A stretch of 64,000 nucleotides of DNA from Perkinsela sp. pyNocScin1 (lineage: Eukaryota; Euglenozoa; Kinetoplastea; Prokinetoplastida; Perkinselidae): assembly GCA_964019655.1 (NCBI GenBank), contig CAXHTR010000003.1:186001-250000 (forward strand), given 5' to 3'. Position 1 is the stretch's first letter, and the number at the start of each line of letters is the position of its first letter. Positions 1-9,968 of this stretch are shown in pieces. A program made the translations under genes and the position numbers. The notes beneath the pieces are model-generated. The model had not been told where the DNA came from. It was given only the letters and a program-made list of their open reading frames with translations, and did not search any database.

Positions 1-684
1 GTACGGGGCGCTCAGTGGGGCTTCTGGGTTCAAAAAATTTGAACTGTCATCGTGGGTCAGAAAACCGTCTCCAGTATACCTTTTGGCACCGAATACAAGT
101 GATAAGCCTCTTGTTGCTGCAATAAGCTCACCAGGATACCACCTGTTACTCTTAATAACAAAACTCGATGACCCTTCGATCTGTGACATAATACGTTTAG
201 CCAGCTCAGGGAATGATATCTCTTTATTTTTCCCGTGAACTCGTTGCATGAGTACTGCAATTACCTCAGTGTCGGTTTCCGTGGCAAAAGTGAAGCCATC
301 CTCGGCAATCTCTCTTCGAAGCGATTCAAAATTGCTTACAATACCGTTATGGACTATAGCGAACTCGTTCATTGGGTCAGAAGATATGGGATGCGCGTTG
401 CCTTCTGTAAGTCGACCGTGTGTTGCCCATCGCGTATGCGCAATAGCTGTTGTGCTGTGCAGTTGCGCGCATAAAATATTAGCCAAGCGAGCAGATAAGC
501 AAGCGACATTTCCAGCACTTTTGATTATCTGCGGAAGTGTGTCCATACTTTTTGTGTCAAAGCAAACACCAGCAGAATCACATCCTCGATACTCGAGACG
601 TTCTAGGCCCTTGCACAAGGTGTCAAGGAGCTCTCGAACTGAAATATCACGTCTGTAGCTTGCGTAAGCAAATATCCCACACAT
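1..684 (-). CDS. Glutamine:fructose-6-phosphate aminotransferase (GFAT), N-terminal part, runs off the window
   Basis: First and rate-limiting step of UDP-GlcNAc synthesis, converting fructose-6-P plus glutamine to glucosamine-6-P in the cytosol. The 228 visible codons begin MCGIFAYAS, so Cys2 becomes the N-terminal nucleophile of the class II glutaminase domain once Met is removed. Further family motifs follow in order: LEYRGCDSAG, TRWATHGRLTEGNAHP, VHNGIVSNF and ATETDTEV. The reading frame is open to base 1, so the sugar isomerase (SIS) domains lie outside the window. The start is certain because Cys must be residue 2. It is the most 3' visible gene of a leftward-running cluster, 133 bases beyond the stop of the VPS8-like gene. 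Family assignment is firm; only the 3' part is unseen. Confidence 0.93.
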   Translation of the reverse strand, partial: MCGIFAYASYRRDISVRELLDTLCKGLERLEYRGCDSAGVCFDTKSMDTLPQIIKSAGNVACLSARLANILCAQLHSTTAIAHTRWATHGRLTEGNAHPISSDPMNEFAIVHNGIVSNFESLRREIAEDGFTFATETDTEVIAVLMQRVHGKNKEISFPELAKRIMSQIEGSSSFVIKSNRWYPGELIAATRGLSLVFGAKRYTGDGFLTHDDSSNFLNPEAPLSAPY

Positions 685-817
685 AAGAATGAAGAACTAA
701 GTATACAGTTTGCATTCACGGGGTGCATTAAAGACAATTCACTCGAATTTACTCTGCATATATACTCGGTAAGCTTTGTATCAAGTATGCTACGATATTC
801 TGCTGTAAGCCGCTCTC

Positions 818-3800
818 TCATTTTTCTAGCAAAGGAATACTCAATAACTCTTGGAATCGACTCAGGCGTTTTTCTACCGACGTTGTCGGTATGAATTTAG
901 ATCTATGCACTTCGTTCATCATGGTCTCTATGAAACCTTGGCAAAGTGGACACGTCTCATAAATCTTCCAAGATTCGATGATATGCCCACAAGAAAGCGC
1001 TTTTACAGCCGGAGCAAGTTGTTGCACGGACTGAGGCACATTTTTCTGATCATTTTCCACATAAACACTTTGTGATACCCGGCAGTTCTGGAAACTTTCT
1101 TCAAATCGACTGAGCAGTGGAGTGAGCTTCGCTTGCTCCGAATCAAACTCTTTGAAAAGCTGTTCGGCGTTGCTAGCTTTCCACTCGGACATGCTTGAAT
1201 ACATACCTGTACACAGAGGCAGGGGAGATCTTTCGCAAATCGCAAACCCCGGAATCTTTTTTAAAGCTTTTAGTATGCACGCAGTGATAAACTGTGGCAA
1301 TATTGCTCGTATGGCCATCTGCTTGGGTTTGAAAGACGGGACTAAAGGTTTCCAATGCATAAGCATGTTTAGATTGCTGGCATCAAGACATTGTTGCGCC
1401 CGCTTTAGAAGGGCTGTATGATGTTCTATGGATTCAAGTGTATCATTTCGCAGAATGCCGGGTATATCTTCTTCATCGTGAAACTCTTCAGAAAGAATCT
1501 CGGCGAAGTGCACTAATTTTTCTATGTCGTCTACTGTATTGTTGGCATGTGAGCAAAAAGTATCCATCATAAAAAGAATGCCGCAGATAATTTGCACATC
1601 GCTACATGAAGTGCACTTCATCCGACCCAGTTGCAGTGATTGTTCACAACCAGTGCTATTTTTTCGTACTTCTTCCCGTAAGAGTTGAAAAGAACCTATC
1701 AGATCATTTCTCTGCAGCAATATTGTACGGAACGCGTAGGCTTGTGCAGATGTACAATTGGAAAACATACTTATAGCGAATTCACGTGGGATAATGCGAT
1801 ACTTGGCTACTACATGTACAAAAGTCCACATTGATTCTCTTGTCTGCACGTTCATGAGTAAGAGTTCTGCGAGCGAAAATATGCGCATGCTTTCACAAAG
1901 ATCGGAATTTTCATGCTCGAAAAATAGGTTTTTGCCGAAGCGTGATAACGCCATGGCATCCTTCATTGGTTGCACTTTTTGTATAAAGCCTTCGCAGTAC
2001 ATGGTCAGAATTTCCACATTCTCTCGTAGACGCTTTGTTATGACAAAATGAAACGACGAATTATTTTCTCTGGCAAAAGACATTTCCATTTCTCGACTCT
2101 TTGCAAAAAGGTGGGTCACGCAGTGTAAAAAAAGCGCATGGCCGAGGTGGTTGGACGATGGATCATTACATTTGTGCTGGAGATTATCAATGCACAGAAG
2201 TGCAGATTGGTAGGCATATCTGTTATTGGCAGTCACAATCCAATGAAAACGCATATGCTTCCCCACGTGAAGGTGCTTTCCAGCAAAAAATATTGGGGAC
2301 TTAATTTGCAGAGCTTCTGGAATATATGAAAGCGCTTCTTCAGTATTCGGAAATGCAATAAGATATTGTACCAACATGCAGCTATGAAAACGGCGCAGTA
2401 GCTCTAGGCCTTTGTATGTCGGAAACAAGATAAAATCTGCGAAAAATCCATTACAAGCTTCAATAACTGGAAACCTTTCAACATTAGAAGCTAAAAGTTC
2501 GCGCTCGAATACATCAGCGATAACATTCTTTTCTGACCAGTACTTTTCTGAAAAAAAGGGAAAGTATTTCTGCCTTTGTCCATGAAAGTTATGATGATGC
2601 CATGATCTCGCACTGGTAATATTCAAATTCACGACAAGGGTTTCTACGAGATCACCAGGAGCCACCAAGCCAAGGAGTGTATATCGCAGATTTAAGATGT
2701 GCCAAAAGCTTTTCTGCAGCTTCGAAGGAATAAAGTTTGAATTTTTCCCGTGGAACACTGCAGATGTTTCGTTAATTACTTGGTCTTGTACATCAGGAGC
2801 AAAATCAGTGAGAAGTAAATCACAGAGCGCAAGATACTTTATTGCATCAACATGCATGAGTGCTTCGCGAAATGATATATCTAGCGTATGCAAAGCTGCC
2901 TCTCGCTTGATAGCTTGAATACTTGCAATTGCAAGGTCTTGACCAGGAGCTACAGAGCCCACTGACGCAAGGAGGACAAAGTCCATAAAAGCATGCAGCG
3001 ACTCCGCTGTGCCGATGGTACGAAGCTTTCGAAGCAAGCCTGTAAAATCTTTGAGTTGGACTATATAAAGCACGCTCATGGCGCGATATAGTTCGAGACT
3101 GACGGCTTTTCTAAGTAGGAAGCCAATATCACATGCTATCCGTGAAAGACAAAACTCGAGGCGATAAATAGGCCCACTTTTCAACACAATAGCGAGACCG
3201 GACCCGTTGTTTATGCAATTTTGCACGTGAATCTTTTCCAGTGTGCTGTAAATATGCGTATTCTTCAGAAAGCGTTCGCAAAACAAGTCTAAGAATGTAT
3301 TCGGCAAATATGATAATCTTCCAGAGCGTATGGCGAACTCGAGGTAGTAGATGAAGATTGGGCCTATGTTTCGTGCATGAAACTTCTTATAAATGCACTC
3401 AATGCCACTTTCTGGTCCAGCACCTTCAAAGTAATAATCAAGCAACACGAAGCTAAGAGGCATAAAATATATATACCTATCGTACTCATTAAAGCTGCTG
3501 CCTACAGCACGCGTTGCATATAAGCTATCAGCTTCAATGAGCGCATCTTCAATTACAGCGTCAATTGATTTTTCGTAATTTTTGAGTGCATTTGCCCAAT
3601 GTAGCTGTAAAGCATTGCTATAATGCTTTGCATACACCATCTGAAATAGTTGGACTTCAGGAAGAGACAATATGAAAATCCCTGTCGAGAATTTCTGGAT
3701 TTTTGACTTTTCTGCGTAGATTCTTTTGTTTTGTTCTAAGAGAGAGAGAGTTTTTGAGCCTCGGGGTAGTTGAAATGATTCAATCTGCTTGTGCTGGATA

Positions 3801-4792
3801 CTCCATGTGAAAGCAGAAGAACTTGCCAAGCAAAATCCAAGTATATGCTGCCGATCAATCCAACAAATTGCTTGTGAATGAACATTCCGAAGAGAAAGCA
3901 TTTCTGAACAACCTGATGAGTGCACCATGTACACAGCAACTGCCTCATTATATCGTACACAGAGCAATGCAGGCGAATTTTCATTCCAGGCCCATGGCAC
4001 TTCCGTGTCTGTGCACCATGAAAGATCGACCTCCTGACAATCTCCAAGAGTTTTATAATCATTGATGCAAGAAATATCGCTGTGTGTACATGATTTTTCG
4101 TCAATTTTAACATGAATAATGAATGACTTCATCACTTTAAAACGTAGCGCAACAAGAAGTTCGATACCTGAAGCTATATCGGTTGATTTTCGGACATGCA
4201 ATACTGACATATCGGAAATTTCCCATTGAAAAGTCATGCTAAACGAGTCCAGAAACTGCACTTTTCCGCACTTATGATGCCGGAGTTGTATAAAAAGTAT
4301 GCACTTAGCCGATGATATACTAACGAAGCTGATATCAGTCCCTCTTGGCGATATGCAAGACAAACATTTGGGATTTGCAAGGTCCAGCTTGCGACAAAGA
4401 ACTTCTGAAAACTTTTTACCAATGATGTTCCAAACTCGAAGCTTCGAGCAAGAGTCGATAGAGGCAAAGTGATTCATGTGTAGCCCAGCAAAAGCTATAA
4501 TTTTTCTGCCAGAATGTGCATGTGATTTTGCTAAGCAGGTCCCTTCCTGGTCAAAAAGTAATATGGCACCATTAGCTTGGCCAACAAGAAAATAGTTTGA
4601 GCGTAGATACTGAACTGAAGATATTTCTGCTGCAGGGGTGAGAGATCCTCGCAATGCATTTTGAAAAGAGATTTTTTCAATGATTTCCATTGAAATGCAC
4701 TTCTTTCTAGCAATACGAGAAAACAAGTGATAGCAATCAGGAAAGCACGAGCGGATAAACTCTTTTTTATCGAAAAATATGCTACATTCCAT
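818..4792 (-). CDS. Large beta-propeller/RING vacuolar sorting protein, VPS8-like (CORVET tether subunit)
   Basis: 1324 residues. The N-terminal ~350 residues read as WD-like beta-propeller blades (for example FLVGQANGAILLFD and FASIDSCSKLRVWNI). A long alpha-helical middle follows. Near the C-terminus is a remnant RING: CGH followed by CPLC with only part of the usual eight zinc ligands. Propeller plus alpha-solenoid plus terminal RING is shared by VPS8, VPS41, VPS18 and VPS11; the length fits VPS8 best, since the others are usually 850-1000 residues. VPS8 is the Rab5-binding subunit of the endosomal CORVET tether. The start is the first ATG after an upstream in-frame stop. The RING lacks the first Cys pair, so zinc binding may be weakened. 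Protein class fairly sure; choice of VPS8 over its paralogues is inference from length. Confidence 0.5.
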   Translation of the reverse strand: MECSIFFDKKEFIRSCFPDCYHLFSRIARKKCISMEIIEKISFQNALRGSLTPAAEISSVQYLRSNYFLVGQANGAILLFDQEGTCLAKSHAHSGRKIIAFAGLHMNHFASIDSCSKLRVWNIIGKKFSEVLCRKLDLANPKCLSCISPRGTDISFVSISSAKCILFIQLRHHKCGKVQFLDSFSMTFQWEISDMSVLHVRKSTDIASGIELLVALRFKVMKSFIIHVKIDEKSCTHSDISCINDYKTLGDCQEVDLSWCTDTEVPWAWNENSPALLCVRYNEAVAVYMVHSSGCSEMLSLRNVHSQAICWIDRQHILGFCLASSSAFTWSIQHKQIESFQLPRGSKTLSLLEQNKRIYAEKSKIQKFSTGIFILSLPEVQLFQMVYAKHYSNALQLHWANALKNYEKSIDAVIEDALIEADSLYATRAVGSSFNEYDRYIYFMPLSFVLLDYYFEGAGPESGIECIYKKFHARNIGPIFIYYLEFAIRSGRLSYLPNTFLDLFCERFLKNTHIYSTLEKIHVQNCINNGSGLAIVLKSGPIYRLEFCLSRIACDIGFLLRKAVSLELYRAMSVLYIVQLKDFTGLLRKLRTIGTAESLHAFMDFVLLASVGSVAPGQDLAIASIQAIKREAALHTLDISFREALMHVDAIKYLALCDLLLTDFAPDVQDQVINETSAVFHGKNSNFIPSKLQKSFWHILNLRYTLLGLVAPGDLVETLVVNLNITSARSWHHHNFHGQRQKYFPFFSEKYWSEKNVIADVFERELLASNVERFPVIEACNGFFADFILFPTYKGLELLRRFHSCMLVQYLIAFPNTEEALSYIPEALQIKSPIFFAGKHLHVGKHMRFHWIVTANNRYAYQSALLCIDNLQHKCNDPSSNHLGHALFLHCVTHLFAKSREMEMSFARENNSSFHFVITKRLRENVEILTMYCEGFIQKVQPMKDAMALSRFGKNLFFEHENSDLCESMRIFSLAELLLMNVQTRESMWTFVHVVAKYRIIPREFAISMFSNCTSAQAYAFRTILLQRNDLIGSFQLLREEVRKNSTGCEQSLQLGRMKCTSCSDVQIICGILFMMDTFCSHANNTVDDIEKLVHFAEILSEEFHDEEDIPGILRNDTLESIEHHTALLKRAQQCLDASNLNMLMHWKPLVPSFKPKQMAIRAILPQFITACILKALKKIPGFAICERSPLPLCTGMYSSMSEWKASNAEQLFKEFDSEQAKLTPLLSRFEESFQNCRVSQSVYVENDQKNVPQSVQQLAPAVKALSCGHIIESWKIYETCPLCQGFIETMMNEVHRSKFIPTTSVEKRLSRFQELLSIPLLEK

Positions 4793-4913
4793 TAGAACAC
4801 ATGATGGTCACGTCATGATGGACATTTTGATACGTAATGAACAAGAGGAAAGAAAACATGATAGAGGCAGTATCGACATCTCTTTCATCGTACAAGTATC
4901 AAACAGAAGCTGC

Positions 4914-7900
4914 TTAGAGCGCAAGCGCAATACGTGCTTGATGCTGTGGGTGGGAACGGCTGTATTGAAAAATATCGAGAAGCTTTCTCTGGGCTGAATG
5001 CAAAATTCTCCGCCCGGTGATATCATCCGAAAACCACGGGATCAAAAGCAGAAGCGTAATCTCTTGTTCGCTCACGTTTGATATGGCATATTTCACCAAA
5101 TAAGCAATATTAGACTTGATGGACATTGCAACACGGTGCCGCAGCGTGGGAAAGGTGTTCCAAGCGAGGATCTCTAATGCGATTTCCAGTGCAAAAATGC
5201 ACGCATTTGGATTTCTAGAGGCCAGAAATATTCCCAAAACCTCCAGCATTTCCATTGCGTAGAGTATATTCTTTCGTCCGTGATCTCTCATGGCGCCAAG
5301 CAATGCATAAGAGAATTTTTCGTGCATGTGAAGTAGAGTATGCCCATCACTATATAGTGCCTCAAACATATGAAAACATGAAGCGGTAAATGTAAATGAC
5401 TTGCGCGCTCTTCTTAGAAGAATCTGGAGCATTGCCTTCATCAGACGCGTTAGGCTCAAAGGGGAAGTATCTAGGTATTTTCGTATCACTTCGCTCGAGC
5501 GTGATCTCATGAATTCGTTCGGTCCCCGAAAGCAAAGAACAAAGGCCTCGATTGTGCAGCAATATTGATCCCAATTCAGAAGATTAAGTAATGGTGCAAT
5601 GTCAAACAGAGCATCGGAATGACGCTCATGATGATGTTTAACCTTACATAGAATTTCAGCTGGGATATAGAGATGTGAGTACAGCAACAGATCTGACTCC
5701 TTAAGCAAGTTTTCCACGGCGTCGATGGTCAAAAGTAGAATTACGTGAGCTTCTCTTTGAAGGCTATGCTTTTTATCTAGGGAAAAAGCAATCATATACC
5801 CGAAGGCTTCTTGAATGATTGCCATGAAGCTTTTATAAGTGTCTTCGGAAATCTTATGTGCGCGTGCTAGTTTTTGTAGCAAATGTACAAAACCAAACGC
5901 ACACTCTCTTCGCATGTTGCATCCATCCAGGAAATCGGTCGTCAAGTCCTTAAAGCCATGTAAGAAAACATCCATAACTTTCGATAGCTCGTTTATGGAA
6001 AGAGTCTCAGCATTAGCACACGAAATATTTGAAAGCGCCTGAACCGCATATTCTTTCGAATGCGGGTCTATCAGAGATATTCTATCATTAAGGCATTTAA
6101 TCAGCACTTCAATGACCTCATGCTGTCGAACTCGAAAAAAATCTTTAGGTGTATTCTCAAGGATTCGGATGTAGCCACGTCGGTGGTTAGCAATGGGTGG
6201 TTCGCGTATTTTTGTCATCCATAAGGCCATAAGCTTTCCCTGGGAAGTAAAATCTTCTTTTCCGCAGTAAAAGCTGTGTAAAAATGTCTTAAGCGCCCTG
6301 GCTGCCGCGTCCGCGACATCAAGGTTCACAGACAAAATTTGCTGGAGGAGAATGTCAAGAAAAAGGCGACGATGATTATATTTTGTTTTCAGCACCAAGA
6401 GCTCGTCAAGGATTATTGGACACATATATGTTGCCTCTGAAAGAGCGCATAGAAAATTACATACAGCAACGGCATACTCTCGCGTCGATTTCGTATTTTT
6501 TGCAAGATATAGAGCTGTTATTGAAGAAAGGGAAACTATTGACTGAATGCATCCTCTACGCTCTTCCCAAAATATACGAAAGTGCTCATTAAAGGAGCAG
6601 GAGATTATGGAAGTTATGGCAAGTAGTGCACCGTGTCTATGTTCGTACAAAAGACTACTGCACTTTCGAACTAAAAACTGAAGTGTTGGTGCAATAAAAT
6701 GAGAATTCAATTCTAGAATTTCGCCCAAAGCGCATGCTGAGAGCTTTCGAACCGCATTATCCGAGTGAAATATAGTACAGTGTACTAATTGGTGAATAAA
6801 TTTGCATGAGAGCCAAGGGCATTGCTTTACCAACTGCCGTGCTATGATGGTAAATGCAGACGTCCTATTAGCGACTGAAAAGTAATTGCATATATGGATC
6901 ACTTCTACTTCATCTTGATTTGAGACTCTTCGTCCTACAATCTCTTGATAGGCCGCAGAGGCTGCGCGCCGTACGATGCACTCCCTATCAAAGCAAGCTT
7001 GAAATAAAATATTCGCAGCCAAGCTGCTAAAAGCCACTTCAATAATATTTTGTGGTTGATGGCGTGCTATGACCCATAGAAGGAAGCACGTTGCGTCCCT
7101 TACAGTGATGGCATCTCGCATACACTCTTTTTTGTGACTATCAAAAGCCAATCCTTTAGCGATCAAACTAACGAGGAATACCCCAAAATATTCTTTCTGA
7201 CTTCGGTTTTCGATGATAAGCGCGAGTGCTACTATACCACCATGCCAGCTTCTAGGGTTGGACTGCAGAAAAAGATTCTTGATCTTTGAGAAAACTAAAA
7301 TGTGTTGTGACTCGGAAAATATTTCTGTCATAACGCTGATAGACTTCGCAGCAGTGAGGCGAATGCTGGAGCTTGCATTGCTTAAGCTGTCGATCAATAT
7401 CTGAACAGTATTTTGCAAAAAAAGCTGATCCTCATGCTTAGTATTCGCCAGAAATCGTATGGCCTGTACAAGAAATTTGATGCTTACAATGCCCATGCTA
7501 TGGTCTCTTCTCAAAAATCGTTCGATGAAGCAAACGAAAAAGTCAGCCTCATTACTAATCCATGCACTTGGCACTACTTTAAGTAGCCTGGCTGCACAGT
7601 ATAAGCGCGCTGATTCAGCATATGCAACACCCTCAGAGTCATGGCTGTCTGCTAATAGCCAGCGAAATACATGACCTATCGCATGTTGCGCGTCAGGTCG
7701 GCGAAGAATTGTTGCAAGAAGGTTGGCAGTACCCTTGCTATTGATGCCTGTGCGTAGCTGAAAGCGGCAAATCGCTATGAGCGAATCGAGGAGTGCTGTG
7801 TGGTAGTTTTCCAGTGCTATAGGCATCTGGATGATGGTGGAAATGAGAAGTGTCAGAACATACGAAGCCTCCCACGCATGAGTGTAGTCGTTGTGCATCA

Positions 7901-8399
7901 TACATACCATGAACTTGTAAGTAGCTGGCAGTAGCAACTCTGAGTCTTGAGAGAATGCAGACAATAAAACTTTTGGCGAAGTCACTGTGCAAAGAGTGTA
8001 CAAAATCCTAGATAGGGCTAAAGTCATGCCGGATGGTGCATCACCAATAGTATAACCAGGTACTGGCTTGTGAAGATAAGAAAAGCTGAATTCAATAAAG
8101 GATTCTGAAAGACTAGCAAAGTCCTGCTTTGTAGGCTTCGAATCGATGAGGAAGAGCCGTTCAAAGTGGCAAACCAGGTCTCGAGCAATTTTCTGACAAT
8201 TTAGCTCTAGCAGAGATGGATTGGATCTAAATAAATCAAGAATGCGGATGACTTCGAAAAAGAGCTTCACGGACCGATCAGAAAGCAAAATGCTTTCAGT
8301 TCCTTCAGTTGAACAAAGGTATTGCACAGCCAACTCAAGTTCCCCGATAGCAGAAATAGCCGCGCTTTCTTCGGCCTCGCGAGAAACAGGTGCTCTCAT
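4914..8399 (-). CDS. TBCD: Tubulin-specific chaperone D (tubulin folding cofactor D)
   Basis: 1161-residue HEAT/armadillo-repeat protein that handles beta-tubulin during assembly of the alpha/beta heterodimer, in the cytosol with cofactors B, C and E. Family landmarks are visible: an N-terminal segment resembling the RWLLADS... stretch; SWHGGIVALA corresponding to WHGG-LALAEL; RDAITVRDATCFLLWVIAR corresponding to the NVRDAACYVCWAFAR block; and VRRAASAAYQEIVGR, a strongly diagnostic TBCD motif. Length matches the family (about 1100-1200). ATG start, with an in-frame TGA just upstream. It sits 121 bases upstream of the VPS8-like gene in the same cluster. Several other family blocks are diverged, but the order of landmarks makes the call solid. 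Confidence 0.85.
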   Translation of the reverse strand: MRAPVSREAEESAAISAIGELELAVQYLCSTEGTESILLSDRSVKLFFEVIRILDLFRSNPSLLELNCQKIARDLVCHFERLFLIDSKPTKQDFASLSESFIEFSFSYLHKPVPGYTIGDAPSGMTLALSRILYTLCTVTSPKVLLSAFSQDSELLLPATYKFMVCMMHNDYTHAWEASYVLTLLISTIIQMPIALENYHTALLDSLIAICRFQLRTGINSKGTANLLATILRRPDAQHAIGHVFRWLLADSHDSEGVAYAESARLYCAARLLKVVPSAWISNEADFFVCFIERFLRRDHSMGIVSIKFLVQAIRFLANTKHEDQLFLQNTVQILIDSLSNASSSIRLTAAKSISVMTEIFSESQHILVFSKIKNLFLQSNPRSWHGGIVALALIIENRSQKEYFGVFLVSLIAKGLAFDSHKKECMRDAITVRDATCFLLWVIARHQPQNIIEVAFSSLAANILFQACFDRECIVRRAASAAYQEIVGRRVSNQDEVEVIHICNYFSVANRTSAFTIIARQLVKQCPWLSCKFIHQLVHCTIFHSDNAVRKLSACALGEILELNSHFIAPTLQFLVRKCSSLLYEHRHGALLAITSIISCSFNEHFRIFWEERRGCIQSIVSLSSITALYLAKNTKSTREYAVAVCNFLCALSEATYMCPIILDELLVLKTKYNHRRLFLDILLQQILSVNLDVADAAARALKTFLHSFYCGKEDFTSQGKLMALWMTKIREPPIANHRRGYIRILENTPKDFFRVRQHEVIEVLIKCLNDRISLIDPHSKEYAVQALSNISCANAETLSINELSKVMDVFLHGFKDLTTDFLDGCNMRRECAFGFVHLLQKLARAHKISEDTYKSFMAIIQEAFGYMIAFSLDKKHSLQREAHVILLLTIDAVENLLKESDLLLYSHLYIPAEILCKVKHHHERHSDALFDIAPLLNLLNWDQYCCTIEAFVLCFRGPNEFMRSRSSEVIRKYLDTSPLSLTRLMKAMLQILLRRARKSFTFTASCFHMFEALYSDGHTLLHMHEKFSYALLGAMRDHGRKNILYAMEMLEVLGIFLASRNPNACIFALEIALEILAWNTFPTLRHRVAMSIKSNIAYLVKYAISNVSEQEITLLLLIPWFSDDITGRRILHSAQRKLLDIFQYSRSHPQHQARIALAL

Positions 8400-8592
8400 T
8401 CAGCTATTCGAGTAAACTAAAGCTTAGAGATGAATCCATGTAAATGATAGCAATGGAGACAAATTTCTTGTGGATGAAATCATAACCTCATTAAAGTTAT
8501 TTTTTGCGGAGTACCAATGCACGGAGCTTGTAATTAAACAAGCCATCAGCTTTTAAGCAACAAATACCGTTTGTGTACTGAAATTGGCGCCT

Positions 8593-9180
8593 TTAAATGC
8601 CTTCAAGATCTGTCTCGATAGGTTTCGATGCATAACATTTCCGGCACTCTTTTCTACTTGCGAAATTAAACTCAGTGCAATGACAAACCCAGTCTCCCTT
8701 GCGCTTAGTGATAGTCTGACCATCTGCACCCTTTGACTCTCCACAGCTTCTGCAGGACTGCCTTGAACAGAAGTTTGTCTCACCACAATTGCATGTCCAG
8801 TCACCAGGGCGACCTTTCTGCCTCTCCGCACGTGACCTTTCACACTTTCGACAGGTGTCCCTCCGGTCAAAATTAAGCTCGCCACAGAGACAAACCCAGT
8901 CGTTGTATTTCATAGCGTGATTCTTATTGATAATTTGCGTCGAATGGCCCATCTTAATCCTTGAATCTGCACATATTTTTGATAGGGGAAAAGTGACTCG
9001 AAGAAGACCTCGCCCACCTTTCATCTCGGAACGGCCTGAAGTGAGCCCGATCAGTGATTTTGATCCGCATTGTGAGCACACGATAAATCCCGCGGGGACG
9101 AGTTCACCACATGTACAGTGCCAAGGTGATGCTGTCATTTCTATTATCGCAATCCTTTTGAAAAACATAAAATAGCGCAT
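8593..9180 (-). CDS. Protein with four RanBP2-type zinc fingers
   Basis: 195 residues with four short Cys4 fingers at roughly residues 20-38, 95-113, 127-146 and 164-182. The last three share the pattern DW-x-C-x-C-(G/T)-E-x-NF-x3-R-x2-C-x2-C. The W, N, F and R positions are those of RanBP2-type fingers, which commonly bind single-stranded RNA. The first Cys pair is spaced C-x1-C rather than the usual two or four. The first finger is diverged and separated from the others. An in-frame TTG lies two codons upstream, but the first ATG gives MRYFMFFKRIAII, a basic, hydrophobic start compatible with mitochondrial import. Kinetoplastid mitochondria contain RanBP2-finger proteins associated with RNA-editing complexes, so such a role is possible but unproven. 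Confidence 0.75.
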   Translation of the reverse strand: MRYFMFFKRIAIIEMTASPWHCTCGELVPAGFIVCSQCGSKSLIGLTSGRSEMKGGRGLLRVTFPLSKICADSRIKMGHSTQIINKNHAMKYNDWVCLCGELNFDRRDTCRKCERSRAERQKGRPGDWTCNCGETNFCSRQSCRSCGESKGADGQTITKRKGDWVCHCTEFNFASRKECRKCYASKPIETDLEGI

Positions 9181-9221
9181 TTTCAAGTCCGCAATCGTTC
9201 ATTAGGCTTTGTACATAGGAA

Positions 9222-9878
9222 TCATGCGGTAGGTGGGCCGATGTTTCGCTGTATTGTAAGCTTGCGATCAAGCGATTGTGCCTGCTTATCCACAAGTTCT
9301 ATTGACAGAGCAGCAAGTTGACGTACTTTAGTCGAGACTTCGTGTGTCTCGTTAGTGATATGATGATCACGGATGGCATTTAGAGCGCCTATATCAGCGA
9401 TAGGGGGACCAAACACCCTCTGTGGTAGACTGCATTCTTTTTGCACCTCGGTAGCTGACAAAATGTTGGATGTGAAACAAGCTGGAAAAGCTGCTTTATA
9501 TGCAATGACTTCGCTACTGTCGCTCAGAGCCTTTTCAAAGCAATCATCGTAATCGTCAAGTCTCTTGCGACTGCAAGGAAAGGATCCTACGGAGCGCCGA
9601 GACAGATCCAACAGAGTTTCTTTACGGAGGAGTATGTCGCTGGATCTTTCCTTGTGACCACACTTACAGCTTGTGCTTTTTTCTATGCTTTCAGATGCGC
9701 GCATTGGATTTCGATTAGCAGCATGATTTGACTTAGCTACATGAAGAGTCCATCTAGCTTTAGACCGCGTTAAATTCACACGATCACACTGCCCTTTATA
9801 TGCAGGTTGTAGCCAGTCCAGCAGCGAGCCATTCTTAAGCTGCATTTCTAGTATGTTGATAAGCAGAAATGAGTACAT
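9222..9878 (-). CDS. Hypothetical protein, orphan, 218 aa
   Basis: Not recognised. ATG start (MYSFLLINILEMQLKNG); a second in-frame ATG at residue 12 is an alternative. The chain has a central stretch with a CKCGH cluster, a basic and acidic middle, and a C-terminal predicted helix (RQLAALSIELVDKQAQSL) that could form a coiled coil. It lies between the zinc-finger gene and RAD51 in the same orientation with short spacers, and it is the only open frame in that interval, which supports its being a real gene. The final helix loosely recalls Abi-type helices, too weakly to name. No membrane span is evident. Confidence 0.5.
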   Translation of the reverse strand: MYSFLLINILEMQLKNGSLLDWLQPAYKGQCDRVNLTRSKARWTLHVAKSNHAANRNPMRASESIEKSTSCKCGHKERSSDILLRKETLLDLSRRSVGSFPCSRKRLDDYDDCFEKALSDSSEVIAYKAAFPACFTSNILSATEVQKECSLPQRVFGPPIADIGALNAIRDHHITNETHEVSTKVRQLAALSIELVDKQAQSLDRKLTIQRNIGPPTA

Positions 9879-9968
9879 GTTTTACAGCTTATTTTTCTTA
9901 TTAGTCTAGGCTATTTTCCAATCATAAGCTAAATAATTCATTGAGCATTCTAAATCTTTTATAAGGGA

